A stretch of 64,000 nt of DNA from Haliotis asinina. Its lineage: Eukaryota; Mollusca; Gastropoda; Lepetellida; Haliotidae. Of this stretch, positions 21,779 through 34,400 are shown in pieces. A program made the position numbers and the translations under genes. The stretch covers positions 2,568,501 to 2,632,500 of the forward strand of contig NC_090291.1 of NCBI RefSeq assembly GCF_037392515.1, written 5' to 3'. Positions within the stretch are counted from its first letter, which is position 1. Each line of letters begins with the position of its first letter. Under the pieces are notes generated by a model that was not told the DNA's origin, did no database searches, and saw only the letters and a program-made list of their open reading frames with translations.

Positions 21779-21923
21779 GTGAGTGAGTTTAATGGCAAAT
21801 TAACCAATACTGGAGCAACTTCATGAACACCAGAAATAGGCTTTGAACTCTGTACCCATGTAGGGAATCAAACCCAGACCTTTAGCATGATGAGCGAACA
21901 CTTGAACCACTAGGCTATCCCAT
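21779..21923 (-). mobile_element. tRNA-derived SINE copy, divergent
   Basis: On the + strand: GAGTGAGTGAGTTTAATGGC tail, ACCAGAAATAGGCTTTGAAC, TACCCATGTAGGGAATCAAA, CCACTAGGCTATCCC head. Confidence 0.65.
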
Positions 21924-22300
21924 GACTTAACAAGGAATATTTGATGATGTCAATAATCAGCAACAGTGAAATTCATAACAATATCCTGCCAACATACTAG
22001 TTTTAATTTGTCTAAAACTGCATGTTAATACTACTGATACAAAAACACCATGTTTCATTTAAATTCCAAAAAAAAAGATCAAATGACAAAATATGTCCCT
22101 TGGTAAGATGTAAGTCAAACTGCCTTTACAACTGTCAACCCTTCATGCCACAAACTGATGCAATGAATTAACAGCTTTGATGGTGAGGTTTATGATGGGT
22201 AAGTCTATGGTGACAGTCGTTATGCTAAGGCAGCTTTGTGAAGCTGGGCCCCATCCTGAATGTTGGGACAGTGTCTATTGCAACAACCACTTTGTTTCAA

Positions 22301-22454
22301 TCACTTATAGTGGAACTTGACCTTCAGGAGGTATCTCATCTTGATTTGTGCCGTGTCGTACACAATGAACTCATTGTAGTTCAGAGTGTAGCCATGAGGG
22401 TTTGTAGTCCCTGTGTCGGAACCTTTTCCAATAGGAACAGTTGTTCCACACGAC
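22301..22454 (-). CDS. PARP2: PARP2 exon e18 (catalytic Glu, stop)
   Basis: Acceptor CTGCAG; stop TGA at 22303-22301. Encodes residues 720-770: [50 protein letters not shown]748 in NEFIVYD is the glutamate needed for poly-ADP-ribose chain extension. Confidence 0.95.
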
Positions 22455-25400
22455 CTGCAGAAGAAACAAAACCAGTTCTTTTAATTCACCGACAAAGGCA
22501 CTTAATAAGAATGTTATGTAGGCTGAATTTCAACCAGTGGTACAGAGAGATTAAATTGCTTGGATTGCTAATTAATTTAAAAATGCACATTCACAAAATA
22601 TTCCAGCAATGCTACTGGTTATTAGCAAGAACAAGCTCCACATCATGTAAAATCGTGGGAAGTGAATCTATCTTCTGAGAGATGAACCAACATCTCCCTT
22701 ACCCTTTCCCCTATGTCAACATCTGACTGGTTGGTAAAATGAGGGACTGAGTGAATTGGTGTGCGCGTTTCCAGCGATATCACAACTGACAATCTAGAAA
22801 TGGACACAACACAATGTGTCCTGTTATAATGGAAGCTGTGAGAGCCAAATTAATGCTAAAGGGCTTGATGAGAAGGATTGTGGCCGTACCACAATTAACT
22901 ATACTACTACACACAGTGAAACAAACCAGTGTTTTCAACAACCACCTCTCCATCGCTCCACAACAGGATAGCCAACATCATCCAACCTAACACAATGCAA
23001 ACCCATTCTCCTCTCCCTGGGGAGAATACTTACATTGTCTTATGAGTCTTGGGGTTCGGCGCTATCTTCCCTGCACCCTTCACACTGTGTTTCCCTGGCG
23101 GTAACTTGGCAGCATTGTAGTCAGCAGCGAGGAGTTCGTTCACCGAGCCAAGGGATACCTGGTGTACAAGCAAAAACGTTAATATTGATCCATGTTCACA
23201 AGTCTGTCATAGCAACAACATTCTTAACTCTCATATTGTAAAGGGAGTGTCCACATTCTTCAGTGTCATACCTTAAAGGAGGGAGTCCACATTCTTAACT
23301 CTCATATTGTAAAGGGAGTGTCCACATTCTTAAATGTCATACCGTAAAGGAGGGAGTCCACATTCTTCAGTGTCATACCTTAAAGGAGGGAGTTCACATT
23401 CTTAAGTGTCATACCACCTGTCATACCTTAAATGTCATACCTTAAAGGAGTGAGTCCACATTCCTGTCATATCTTAAAGGGGGTTTCCACATTCTTAATG
23501 GTCATACCCTAGAAGGAGAGTACACAGTCTTAACTGTCATGCATTAAAGGAGGGAGTCCACATTCTTAATGTCATACCTTGAAGGAGGGATTCCTTATTC
23601 TCACCTGTCATACTTTAAAGGGAGAGTCCACATTCTTAACTATCTTACCTTGAAGGCGAGAGTCCACATTCTTACCTGTCATACCAAAGGTTAAAAAATC
23701 CCATTGCCTGACGCCTGGGACAAGTCTGTTTTCATTTCGGGCAATCAAATAATGGTACATTACTTGCCAGTGCCCTACTACATAGTTTCCCCTTATGGTT
23801 TTGAAATGTTCAAATAAACTTGGATTTCATTTGATATCAGTTCAAAATGTAACTACGTCGCAATGATAAAAAGTAGAGTTATCTTTATTTGCTATTTATC
23901 ACTTTTCGGTAATTAGTCCAGTCAACATTAACATCAAATACCACTGATGCTGATTTATTCTTTAAAATTACGGCATAAAGTTGGGGCAAGTGGAAAATTA
24001 GTGAGGACAAGTTAGTCTTTGCCCTTTGGCAAACAGCTTTTAAAATTTTCTGGGAACTCCTGCACACCTATATGGGATGTATCTATCTTAACTATCAAAA
24101 TCAAACCAAAAAGAGGTATTAAAGACCTGGAAGGACAATTCTCACAACCATATTCTCCCCCTGACAACGATCTACAAGATCTGCTGCAGATGTGACTGTC
24201 TTGAGGCCCAGGCTTATTGACACGGTACGCCAGCTGCTACTCAATAATGAAGAACCAGCACATCACAAACTGCCCCCACAAGTCTCACAATACAAGTGGC
24301 TGACTGATGCTTTTTGATAACTATTCTCATCCAATTCAAGTATTCTTGAACTGCTATTCAAAGACATGAACAGAATTTATGTTCTTATCAAACATATTTT
24401 GTCAGGCATACATGAAATATCACGTTCAATGATATGCATCAGTGCCAGCTGCTTTAAAGTTTTCCCTGTGAAATGTGCATACAATATTCTCCAAAAAGTT
24501 CCTTTCACACTTACCTCACACAACAATAGCAGCCCAATATTTTTTGCTCTTGAAGTGAAGCAGTAGTTTGCACTCTTGCTGGACATGTCAGCAAAATACA
24601 CTCCCTTGCCAAACTGGGGAAGAAAACACACGTGCCAAACTATATCACACATGAGTGAATGAATGGTTCAGATTGTACTTCTGATTTCAATATTTGTTAG
24701 CATGTGTGCAAGTACATGTGTATATATACATATTAACTGTTAGTAAAGCCAGATTTATGGATGTCAACTTCTTTATTGTGGCTTTCCATAAATCTGGCTT
24801 TTGTTATGCTTTCCACTACTGAATGCCCTTCAAAGATTTAATATTAACTGCTGTGCATACTGTGTGGTGGTGGGAGGGGCTGTGTGGTGGTGACTGGTAT
24901 TCATGTTGATGTGTGGTGGTGACTGGTATTCATGTTGATGTGTGGTGGTGACTGGTACTCATGTTGATGTGTGGTGACGACTGGTACTCATGTTGATGTG
25001 TGGTGGTGACTGGTACTCATGTTGATGTGTGGTGACGACTGGTACTCATGTTGATGTGTGGTGGGGACTGGTACTCATGTTGATGTGTGGTGACGACTGG
25101 TACTCATGTTGATGTGTGGTGACGACTGGTACTCATGTTGATGTGTGGTGACGACTGGTACTCAAGTTGATGTGTGGTGACGACTGGTACTCATGTTGAT
25201 GTGTGGTGGTGACTGGTACTCATGTTGATGTGTGGTGGTGACTGGTACTCATGTTGATGTGTGGTGGTGACTGGTACTCATGTTGATGTGTGGTGGTGAC
25301 TGGTACTCATGTTGATGTGTGGTGGTGACTGGTACTCATGTTGATGTGTGGTGGTGACTGGTATTCATGTTGATGTGTGGTGGTGACTGGTACTCATGTT

Positions 25401-28400
25401 GATGTGTGGTGGTGACTGGTACTCATGTTGATGTGTGGTGACGACTGGTACTCATGTTGATGTGTGGTGGTGACCGGTATTCATGTTGATGTCCCCATAA
25501 CCTTGACTGCCTCACATTCAGGTTTGTCCTTACAGTGAATGAGTTTAGTTTTGCGTTGTGTCTTGGCAATATTCCAGCAATAGGACAGGGGGACACCAGA
25601 AATGGGCTTCACACATTGTATCCCTTTGAGGCATCAAAACTGGGTCTCGGCATAATAAGCAAATGCTTTAACCACTAGGCTACCCCACCACCCCCATTTC
25701 AGATCCTGTCAATCATTCATCCTGATAGGCATGTATCTTCACATCATTCCTAGGAAAGTCAGGTAACTCTGGACAACATGACGTAACTGAAGTCTGTAGT
25801 CGGTCAAATCTGGACCAGCCACACCAATGGACCTTGACTAACAGGTAATATAACACAATGAGCTGAAAGTCAAGATGACAGACATAATGACAACATTAGA
25901 GTAGTACTCAGAAGCCATTTAATCCACCCAATCCCTACATTATGACTGTACATACCATGTATCCTGTGACAGGAGCTTCGGGTGGAGCGATGCGTAGACC
26001 CTGGCTTAGAATGCCGACCCAGTTGGTTAGCCGCGATCCATGCCACAACAGCATTCTGGGACAAGGAGGTCAAGGAGGTCAAGGAGGTCAAGGAACAGTT
26101 GAATACGAGCATACCAGGTCACATTGATCTGATGTCGAACTGCATTACTCACATGGACTTCATCAACCAATGATCAAGTTGAATGCATCAGTTTCCACGG
26201 ATCTGGCTAAGGTTTCAAACAATAATCTGTACCCTTGACAGCCAGATTTGACTTCAGTATTTCGTCAGAATTGCAGACATTTAACATTGTACATTAATAG
26301 CACATTTAATACAATAAACTTGAACTGCTCATTAAAGATTTTAATTCCTTAATAGTGTTCACTGAATTAGACATCACCTCTTCAAAGCCAAAGTAATATC
26401 AGAGAAGGGGACAAATTCCACCCCTGTTGGGTATTAAATCTATGTCTTCCATCCTGATGAGTTTAATTAATAAGCCATCAATCCAATTCTCTATGATCCA
26501 CAAACTAACCTGTTTCCATGGTCAATAAATTTAGTAGCCTCTCCATCCTTCTGGCAGACAAAAACGTCAAGAAGCTCCATCTTGTACATGTTGTGTGTGG
26601 AGGCGTGGGTGGTCTGGAGGTACTCATTTAGGAGCTAAAGTAGGAAACATTTGTGGGAATATACAAGATGGGATGACAACATTCATGCAAATATCAAAGC
26701 AGATCTGGGTCTCCTTTCACAAATCACCCAGGCAATTGTAAATCACTAAGGTAGCCTTAGCGCAATGTTAAGAATGGAAGTTAACGTTAACCTTAGTACA
26801 GGTTGCTTCGTGACAGGAGCCCCGACATATAGCTGTGTCTGATAAGTTTTGTTATAATCTTCTGTCATAACACTGAAGTAAATGATGCAAATCATAATTG
26901 AAGCTATTTCAGACAATGGAAATAATCCCAGAAGCCACTTCGGTAAATTTTGGTAAATCTTCCCTTGAAAAATCACAACACCAACAGAAGCTTGATGCTA
27001 TATATTCAACAATATCCATCAACATGATGTTCATATAAAAATGATGATGGTACTTCCACCCCACAATATTCCACACCACAATACTCCGCCCCACAATACT
27101 CCACATCACAATACTCCACATCACAATACTCCACCCCACAATACTCCGCCCCACAATACTCCGCCCCACAATACTCCGCACCACAATACTCCGCCCCACA
27201 ATACTCCGCCCCACAATACTCCACACCACAATACTCCACACCACAATACTCCGCATCACAATACTCCGCACCACAATACTCCGCCCCACAATACTCCACA
27301 TCACAATACTCCACATCACAATACTCCACACCACAATACTCCGCCCGACAATACTCCGCCCCACAATACTCCGCCCCACAATACTCCACATCACAATACT
27401 CCACATCACAATACTACACATCACAATACTCCACACCACAATACTCCACCCCACAATACTCCACATCACAATACTCCACCCCACAATACTCCACATCACA
27501 ATACTCCACATCACAATACTCCACCCCACAATACTCCACCCCACAATACTCCACCCCACAATACTCCACATCACAATACTCCACATCACAATACTCCGTC
27601 CCACAATACTCCACATCACAGTACTCCACATCACAATACTCCGTCCCACAATCCTCCACATCACAATCCTCCACACCACAATACTCCGTCCCACAATACT
27701 CCACATCACAATACTCCGTCCCACAATCCTCCACATCACAATCCTCCACATCACAATACTCCACATCACAATACTCCGCCCCACAATACTCCACCCCACA
27801 ATACCCCACATCACAATACTCCACACCACAATACTCCACACCACAATACTCCGTCCCACAATACTCCGCCCCACAATACTCCACATCACAATACTCCACC
27901 CCACAATACTCCACATCACAATACTCCACATCACAATACTCCGCCCCACAATACTCCGCACCACAATACTCCACACCACAATACTCCGCCCCACAATACT
28001 CCACATCACAATACTCCGCCCCACAATACTCCACACCACAATACTCCGCCCCACAATACTCCCCACCACAATACTCCGCCCCACAATACTCCGCCCCACA
28101 ATACTCCACACCACAATACTCCGCCCCACAATACTCCGCCCCACAATACTCCACCCCACAATACTCCACATCACAATACTCCGCCCCACAATACTCCACC
28201 CCACAATACTCCACATCACAATACTCCACACCACAATACTCCACACCACAATACTCCGCCCCACAATACTCCGCCCCACAATACTCCACATCACAATACT
28301 CCGTCCCACAATACTCCACACCGCAATACTCCGCCCCACAATCCTCCACATCACAATACTCCGCCCCACAATACTCCAAACCACAATACTCCGCCCCACA

Positions 28401-31400
28401 ATCCTCCACATCACAATACTCCGCCCCACAATACTCCACACCACAATACTCCGCCCCACAATACTCCACACCACAATACTCCACATCACAATACTCCGCC
28501 CCACAATACTCCACATCACAATACTCCGCCCCACAATCCTTCACACCACAAAGGGGCATGCTTAAGCTGCACACAAACAATACACCATTATTACCCTGGA
28601 TAACCCAAGCTGCCTGTTATGAGCTAGAAGGCTATAGTCATGTGACTGATCCCACCGGGTACCCATTTTCTGCTGTCTCAACAGAGGCAATCTTGAACAA
28701 ATGCACTTACCTTGGTGAGACCACATGTATCAAATGTGTTTCATTGTTTGGCAGGTCTTAGAAACTCTCAAAAGACTTGTGACCTGAGCTCTATGCATAA
28801 GACCACACACCACCACGTATGAATAATCTACATCAGACTCTCCTAAGATCCAGGTAACTATAACACATGTTACTGTGGGCTACCAGTTCTATCAGATAAG
28901 TCCTAACATATTATTTTCACGAAACAGTCAGAGAGTTCTGGTTCCAAGTTGACCGTTTTGATCACTGGATCCTGATGTCTTACCACCAGAGCCATAATGA
29001 AATGACAGTTGAACATGGCAGCCAAATCATTCAAATCAGACTCACCAAGAAAGAAATTTTAGTTGAGCTGGAACTTACCTTGAAATCTGCATGACTCTTG
29101 CTCATTGGGTCAAGGCCACATTTGAGTGAATGGTAGTGTCTGTCCACGGGATTCTCAGACATGTCGCCTTCCTTTAACATCTTGATTGCAATCTCTATAT
29201 CACTCAGGGCCTGAAGAACAATTAGATCCACAGTCACATGTAAACACACAGCACGAGATAAATTATCAGACACTTGTCGACTTAGTAATTTAGAGCAGTG
29301 TAAGATCATCCAGAGACTTACCTCCAACAGCAGAATCTTGTCCTTCACTTCCTGTTTGGTCCTGATGATCGGCGGCGTCTTCATCCTGTGTGAGAAACAC
29401 GATGATGATGAAAACCTCACAGAACATAGGAAAACCCTTCACTGCTATCAGTGGGGCAGATTCCACAAACATGTTCAGAAGGTTGCAGTGTTTTAACAAT
29501 ACACAATTGGATTCCTACTGACATTTCCATGTGGGCACATATCCTGGTTCAGCCAGATTAATGAACAGAGAGGACAAGCATATTATATTTCCACCAGCCA
29601 GCACTAAGAAAGTACTTCTCTGTGAATATTACCATCCGCTGTCATTTGAAAACTGTCAACTACTAAAAATTGAGTATTTTCTATTGCAGAACCACACTGA
29701 CAAATTTCACAGAATGTAAAAGATAATCAAATTCCAAGGGCAGATAACTCAGGATATGGCGACTGGTATTTACCCAAAGTTGTGAGGAATGCGAGTGTAG
29801 AAGTCGTTACAAGCATCTGTCAACTTCCGGCTCATGTCGCCCTTGTTGATCAACTCTTCAATGACTTTCAAGGCTGCATAACCAAACTTGATCTGGTTCT
29901 CCGTCAGTTTGCCTGCAACAACGCCACACCACTGATGCACATGGATACTAACACTACATAAAACAGTAGTATTTACCTATTGGCAAATAGCATTGGCACA
30001 TCTGCAGGATATCTCAAAAACTTTGGCAAAAATACCTATCATATTTCATAAGCAAAGGACTGTAAAATCTTCAGGACAATCAACATAAGACATTATCCCT
30101 CGCAATGGCAAAATACTCCAAATGTATGTGAATGTTTTGGAGTGTATATGACAGATTGGAAGAATAGTATTGTAAGGTTTTAGAATAACTTCCATTCCAG
30201 AAAATAACACTAAGACCAAATTCAGTCGAGGTCAAACTTGTTGCCGATAGAAACACAAAAAATACCCCATTAGGGAATCAGAACCTACCAAAAGCCACCA
30301 CTATACCACCAGACCGATCTATGTGCCAATATTGGTAAAGAAATAGTGAACGGCTTTAAAGGAGCACAACCACCAATTTCAGTCAAAGTCAAACTTGTTT
30401 TCATGAAAACCACAAACATTTATACAAACCTGTAGAGGTTATGAATTCTTTGAAGAATGTCCTCCAAGGGGTACATATATAGCATTAAAATGTCCATTTA
30501 AAATGCCTACGACAGTTGTAATAATATTGAATAAATATTTTACAAAACAAAAAACTCGTTTTTGTCTTGTGAGACCACCCTTACAGGGCCCCCACCCGGG
30601 CCCCTTAACAGCCAAGAGCAGGTAACTCTCCCTGTGTACCTCATACCTCACTTTTCATGCTGAGATTGTCAGACAGAATGTGGGGAGGCGGGTGGCCGTA
30701 CCCCAAGGAGGACATTCTTCAAAGAATTCATAACCTCTACAGGTTTGTATAATTCCTTTTCAGAAGTCCTCCTTGGGGTACATATATAGCATATGGCAGA
30801 CCCCCAACGAACGTGAGTCATGAGCGGCATTCTGTCTGCTAATGTGTACCCTGCACACACTCTCATACACTGCCAAAGCTGCGAGTGATAGAGAAATACA
30901 CTTACCCAATCACCAAACCGCTGATGGCAATCAGGCGGGGGCGTGGCAAAATAGGGCCGAAAGAGCCAATCCACAACGACCCCCAAAAGGTTATGGACAT
31001 ATGACCACACCCCATGCCATATACTGTCAATATTCCCCCAAGCCAGCGAAGTAGTGCCAGGGATAACAGTGCAAAGGGGAATAAGAGCGTATGTCGACGC
31101 TAAAGTGGAAAAAAATGTCTATAGGTAGTTTGGGTTTTTTTGTTGTTTTTTTAAAATACCACCACCAGAGGGTACCCGTCACCAATAAAAAAAGTATGGT
31201 TTCGTGAAAACCCATCACAAGGAACATTTCAAACAAAGTCGAGATCTCATAAGCTCATTCAGTTAGGGGAATCATGACTCTGCCCACTGGTGAGAACTGT
31301 ATGGCCAAACCGAGCATGTTCATGTGAATGTTTGTCCAGCTGGTAGTGACGGATAAACGTGCTCAGTCGGATCAAAATAGCCGCAGAGCAGATCTCAATG

Positions 31401-34400
31401 GGCAGAGCCGCGGCATAAGCCTGTGACGTAGCCACTGCCCTAACTGAATGAGCCTTTAACCCATTAAGTTCATAGAAGTGGGTGCTGATATATCCTTGGT
31501 GACATTGTCATTGGTGTCATTATTGAGTTGATTCATCTGTGACTCTGTATACTGATACCCAACCTTCCTCGAGCATTTACTTGAGAGTTAGAGCCTTTAA
31601 AAGAAGATTACCCTGCACAAATCATGGAAACCTCCAAAACTGAGTTTCGTGCAGTTATCAAGTTTGTCACTAAAGAAGGTGTGAATGCAACCGAAATCCA
31701 CAAACGCATGATCAATGTGTATGGCGAGGAAGCCCCTCAATATTCCACTGTGGCAAAATGGTCAGCTGAGTTTAAGCGAGGTCGCAGCTCCTTGGAAGAT
31801 GACCCACGGTCAGGAAGACCTTCTGAAGCCATTACAGAAGATACAATTGCCCGGATCCAACGCTTAATTATGTCTGATCGGAGAATAAAGGTGGACGAGA
31901 TAGCTTCAGAGTGTGGCATTTCACATGGAAGTGTTTGCACAGTGATCCATGAACACCTGCACATGTCCAAGGTATCCGCAAGATGGGTCCCTCGTAACCT
32001 AAATGCACATGATCGTCACCAGAGAGTTGAATCCAGTCGTGAGCTGTTGGACATCTACAACGCTGATCCTGATAACTTTCATGCTCGTCTGGTTACTGAG
32101 GATGAAACCTGGATTCATCACTGGGATCCCGAAACCAAACAAGAATCCATGCAGTGGAAGCACAAGCATTCTCCTGCACCCAAGAAGTTCAAAACACAAC
32201 CTTCTGCTGGCAAGATCATGGCAACCGTTTTCTGGGATTCAAAGGGTGTCATTCTCATAGACTATAAACCACCTAAAACTACGATCACAGGGGCTTACTA
32301 TGCTGACTTGTTGAAAAGATTGAGAGCGGCCATCAAAGAGAAGAGGCGTGGGAAGTTGACAGCTGGAGTCATGCTTCTCCACGACAATGCACCAGTCCAC
32401 AAGAGCCGTGTTGCACAAGCTTCTCTTCAACAATGTGGCTTCGAACAACTAAACCATCCCCCATACAGTCCAGATCTGGCCCCCAGCGACTACTATCTGT
32501 TTCGCAATTTGAAATCTCACTTGCGTGGAACAAGATTTGCCAATGATGATGACCTCAAGGCAACAACAGAGGCGTGGCTGAGGGACCAATCTGAAGACTT
32601 CTATTTCAAGGGCATAGACAGTCTCAAAGACAAATGGGCAAAATGCATTGAGGTTCAGGGAGACTATATTGAAAAATAAAACCAATATCACAACCATTGT
32701 GTTCTGTTTTATATCGAGTTCTATGAACATATTGACTTCCCCTCGTAAATGGCAGAGACAAGCCACCTAGATATGATTTGCTTGTTCGCTGGCAGACCAG
32801 CTCTCCCCCCCGCCATAACAACAAAACAACTGGTTATCTTTTCGGATATCAACAGTTCGTTTGATATAAGCCCTGAGGGTCTTACGGACATCTAAGACGT
32901 GAGCACGTCGAAGAGATGTAACGGACGAGGGAGTCTGCATGAGCTTAGGGAGTTCGATAAGCACTGTAACATGGTTCGTCCCCCCAGAGGCAAACAGATC
33001 CACCTGGAACGACCCGAACAACCGGGAGATAATCCCGAATATCCTTGGCCGGGGCCGAAGGATAAGCAGAGGTAAGCGCCAGGGGCCGTAAACGAGAAGT
33101 GTGAGGCTGTTCTAACAAGGGCTTGGATTCCTTGAAGGTAGACACAGCCTCCGCGGCCTCCCAGACCACCGATGCCGCTCCCGGGAAGAGAGTAGATCCA
33201 ATCCGGAAGGGCAGTGACAGGAGCGCTTGTTGAATGGCCGGCGAACAGCGTGCCACGGACAGCCACAACCTACGGAGGCCCATAACTGCTGCCATCATCT
33301 GGCACGCCGAGGACCTGATCGAATCGTGTGCCAAATGAGACTGCACCTCCGTAAGTTGCTGTGCGAGTGTAGGAGAAGCACACTCCTCCTCGACACTGCC
33401 GCCATCCACAAGCTGACGCTGCAGCACCGAGGTGTATGCATCGTGTATTGTGACTTTGAGCTGCATTACGGTACTGCTCCTCAAACGACTGGTAAGCCGA
33501 TTTGAGGGCAGTAACGTCAGACGTAAATGGAGGTAGGCACCGCCCTTGTTTAGCCGAGGCTAAAGAGCTGCCCGACGACCCCCCCACTTCCCGGGCGACC
33601 GATGCATAGATACAGTCGTCGACCACTGGAGGGCTATACAAGCTGAGAGGGCCATACAAGCTGGTGGCTGGGGATTCCCCCGGAAGCTGAATTCGGACAC
33701 ACACCTGACTCCGGACGAATGCCGATCTCCTGGCGGAAACCGGACATCATGTCTGAAATCAAGGTATGCACCAACGCCATCTGCTGCTGCAATAAAGACG
33801 AGATTAATTCGTAGGTTAAAGGTTGCGGGGGTTCAGTAGGAGGTGCTGCGGAGGTAGATGCGGCTGTTGAGTCCAAATATCCCCCCCTCTCCCCCCTGCC
33901 TAGATCAAGGATCTATAAAAGATCAAGTCCACATGTCTAGATTTTTTAAGCTCTAGGGGAAAGCTCTTGACAGATTGGGTATCCTTGCTCGTCGTGAGCC
34001 TCTTCTGCCAGGCAACGAAGGCACACAAGATGCGTATCCCGTGGGGGAAGTTTTGCGCTACAAGTAGCACACTCCTTGAACTGGAAAAAACAGAACCACA
34101 CTATGACTAATACCAAGGCCCGTCAAACCAACAAACACATGAGTATTTAACAGAAACAATACTACGCACAGGTGACATTTAACTGTTAAATAATGAAGCT
34201 ATTTACCAAAACATTCAATAGCATCTTTTTTACCATGGAAAAGAGGGGTAAAAACATACAAATATCCTGTTTACAACCACACCTAAAATTAGGCTGGAAA
34301 AAAATAACCACCAGGTACGTGCCGACCGCCATCTTGTCAGCCACATGGCTGAAGACCACGGCCACCACTCAAAGTTACAACATTTCCTGAATGAAAAAGA

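Larger units (their letters stand above)
13400..22300. other. Intergenic region between convergent MARCHF6 and PARP2
   Basis: AT-rich, with no convincing coding exon. It must hold both 3' UTRs; the first AATAAA after the MARCHF6 stop is at 14382-14387. Repeats listed separately lie at 13828-13968, 18640-18912, 20838-20990 and 21779-21923. A 24-codon frame with a donor at 15541-15614 is discussed in the findings. The remainder looks unique. Confidence 0.6.

Noticed and set aside
27055-28552. CRISPR-like array
   Set aside because: Direct tandem units without unique spacers, in an intron of an animal gene.
26909-28603. Frames of 388-541 codons on both strands
   Set aside because: Artefacts of the 15-bp array between PARP2 exons e14 and e13.
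31624-32679. SETMAR histone methyltransferase
   Set aside because: Only the mariner transposase part is present, with its own TA-flanked inverted tips; no SET domain exon nearby.
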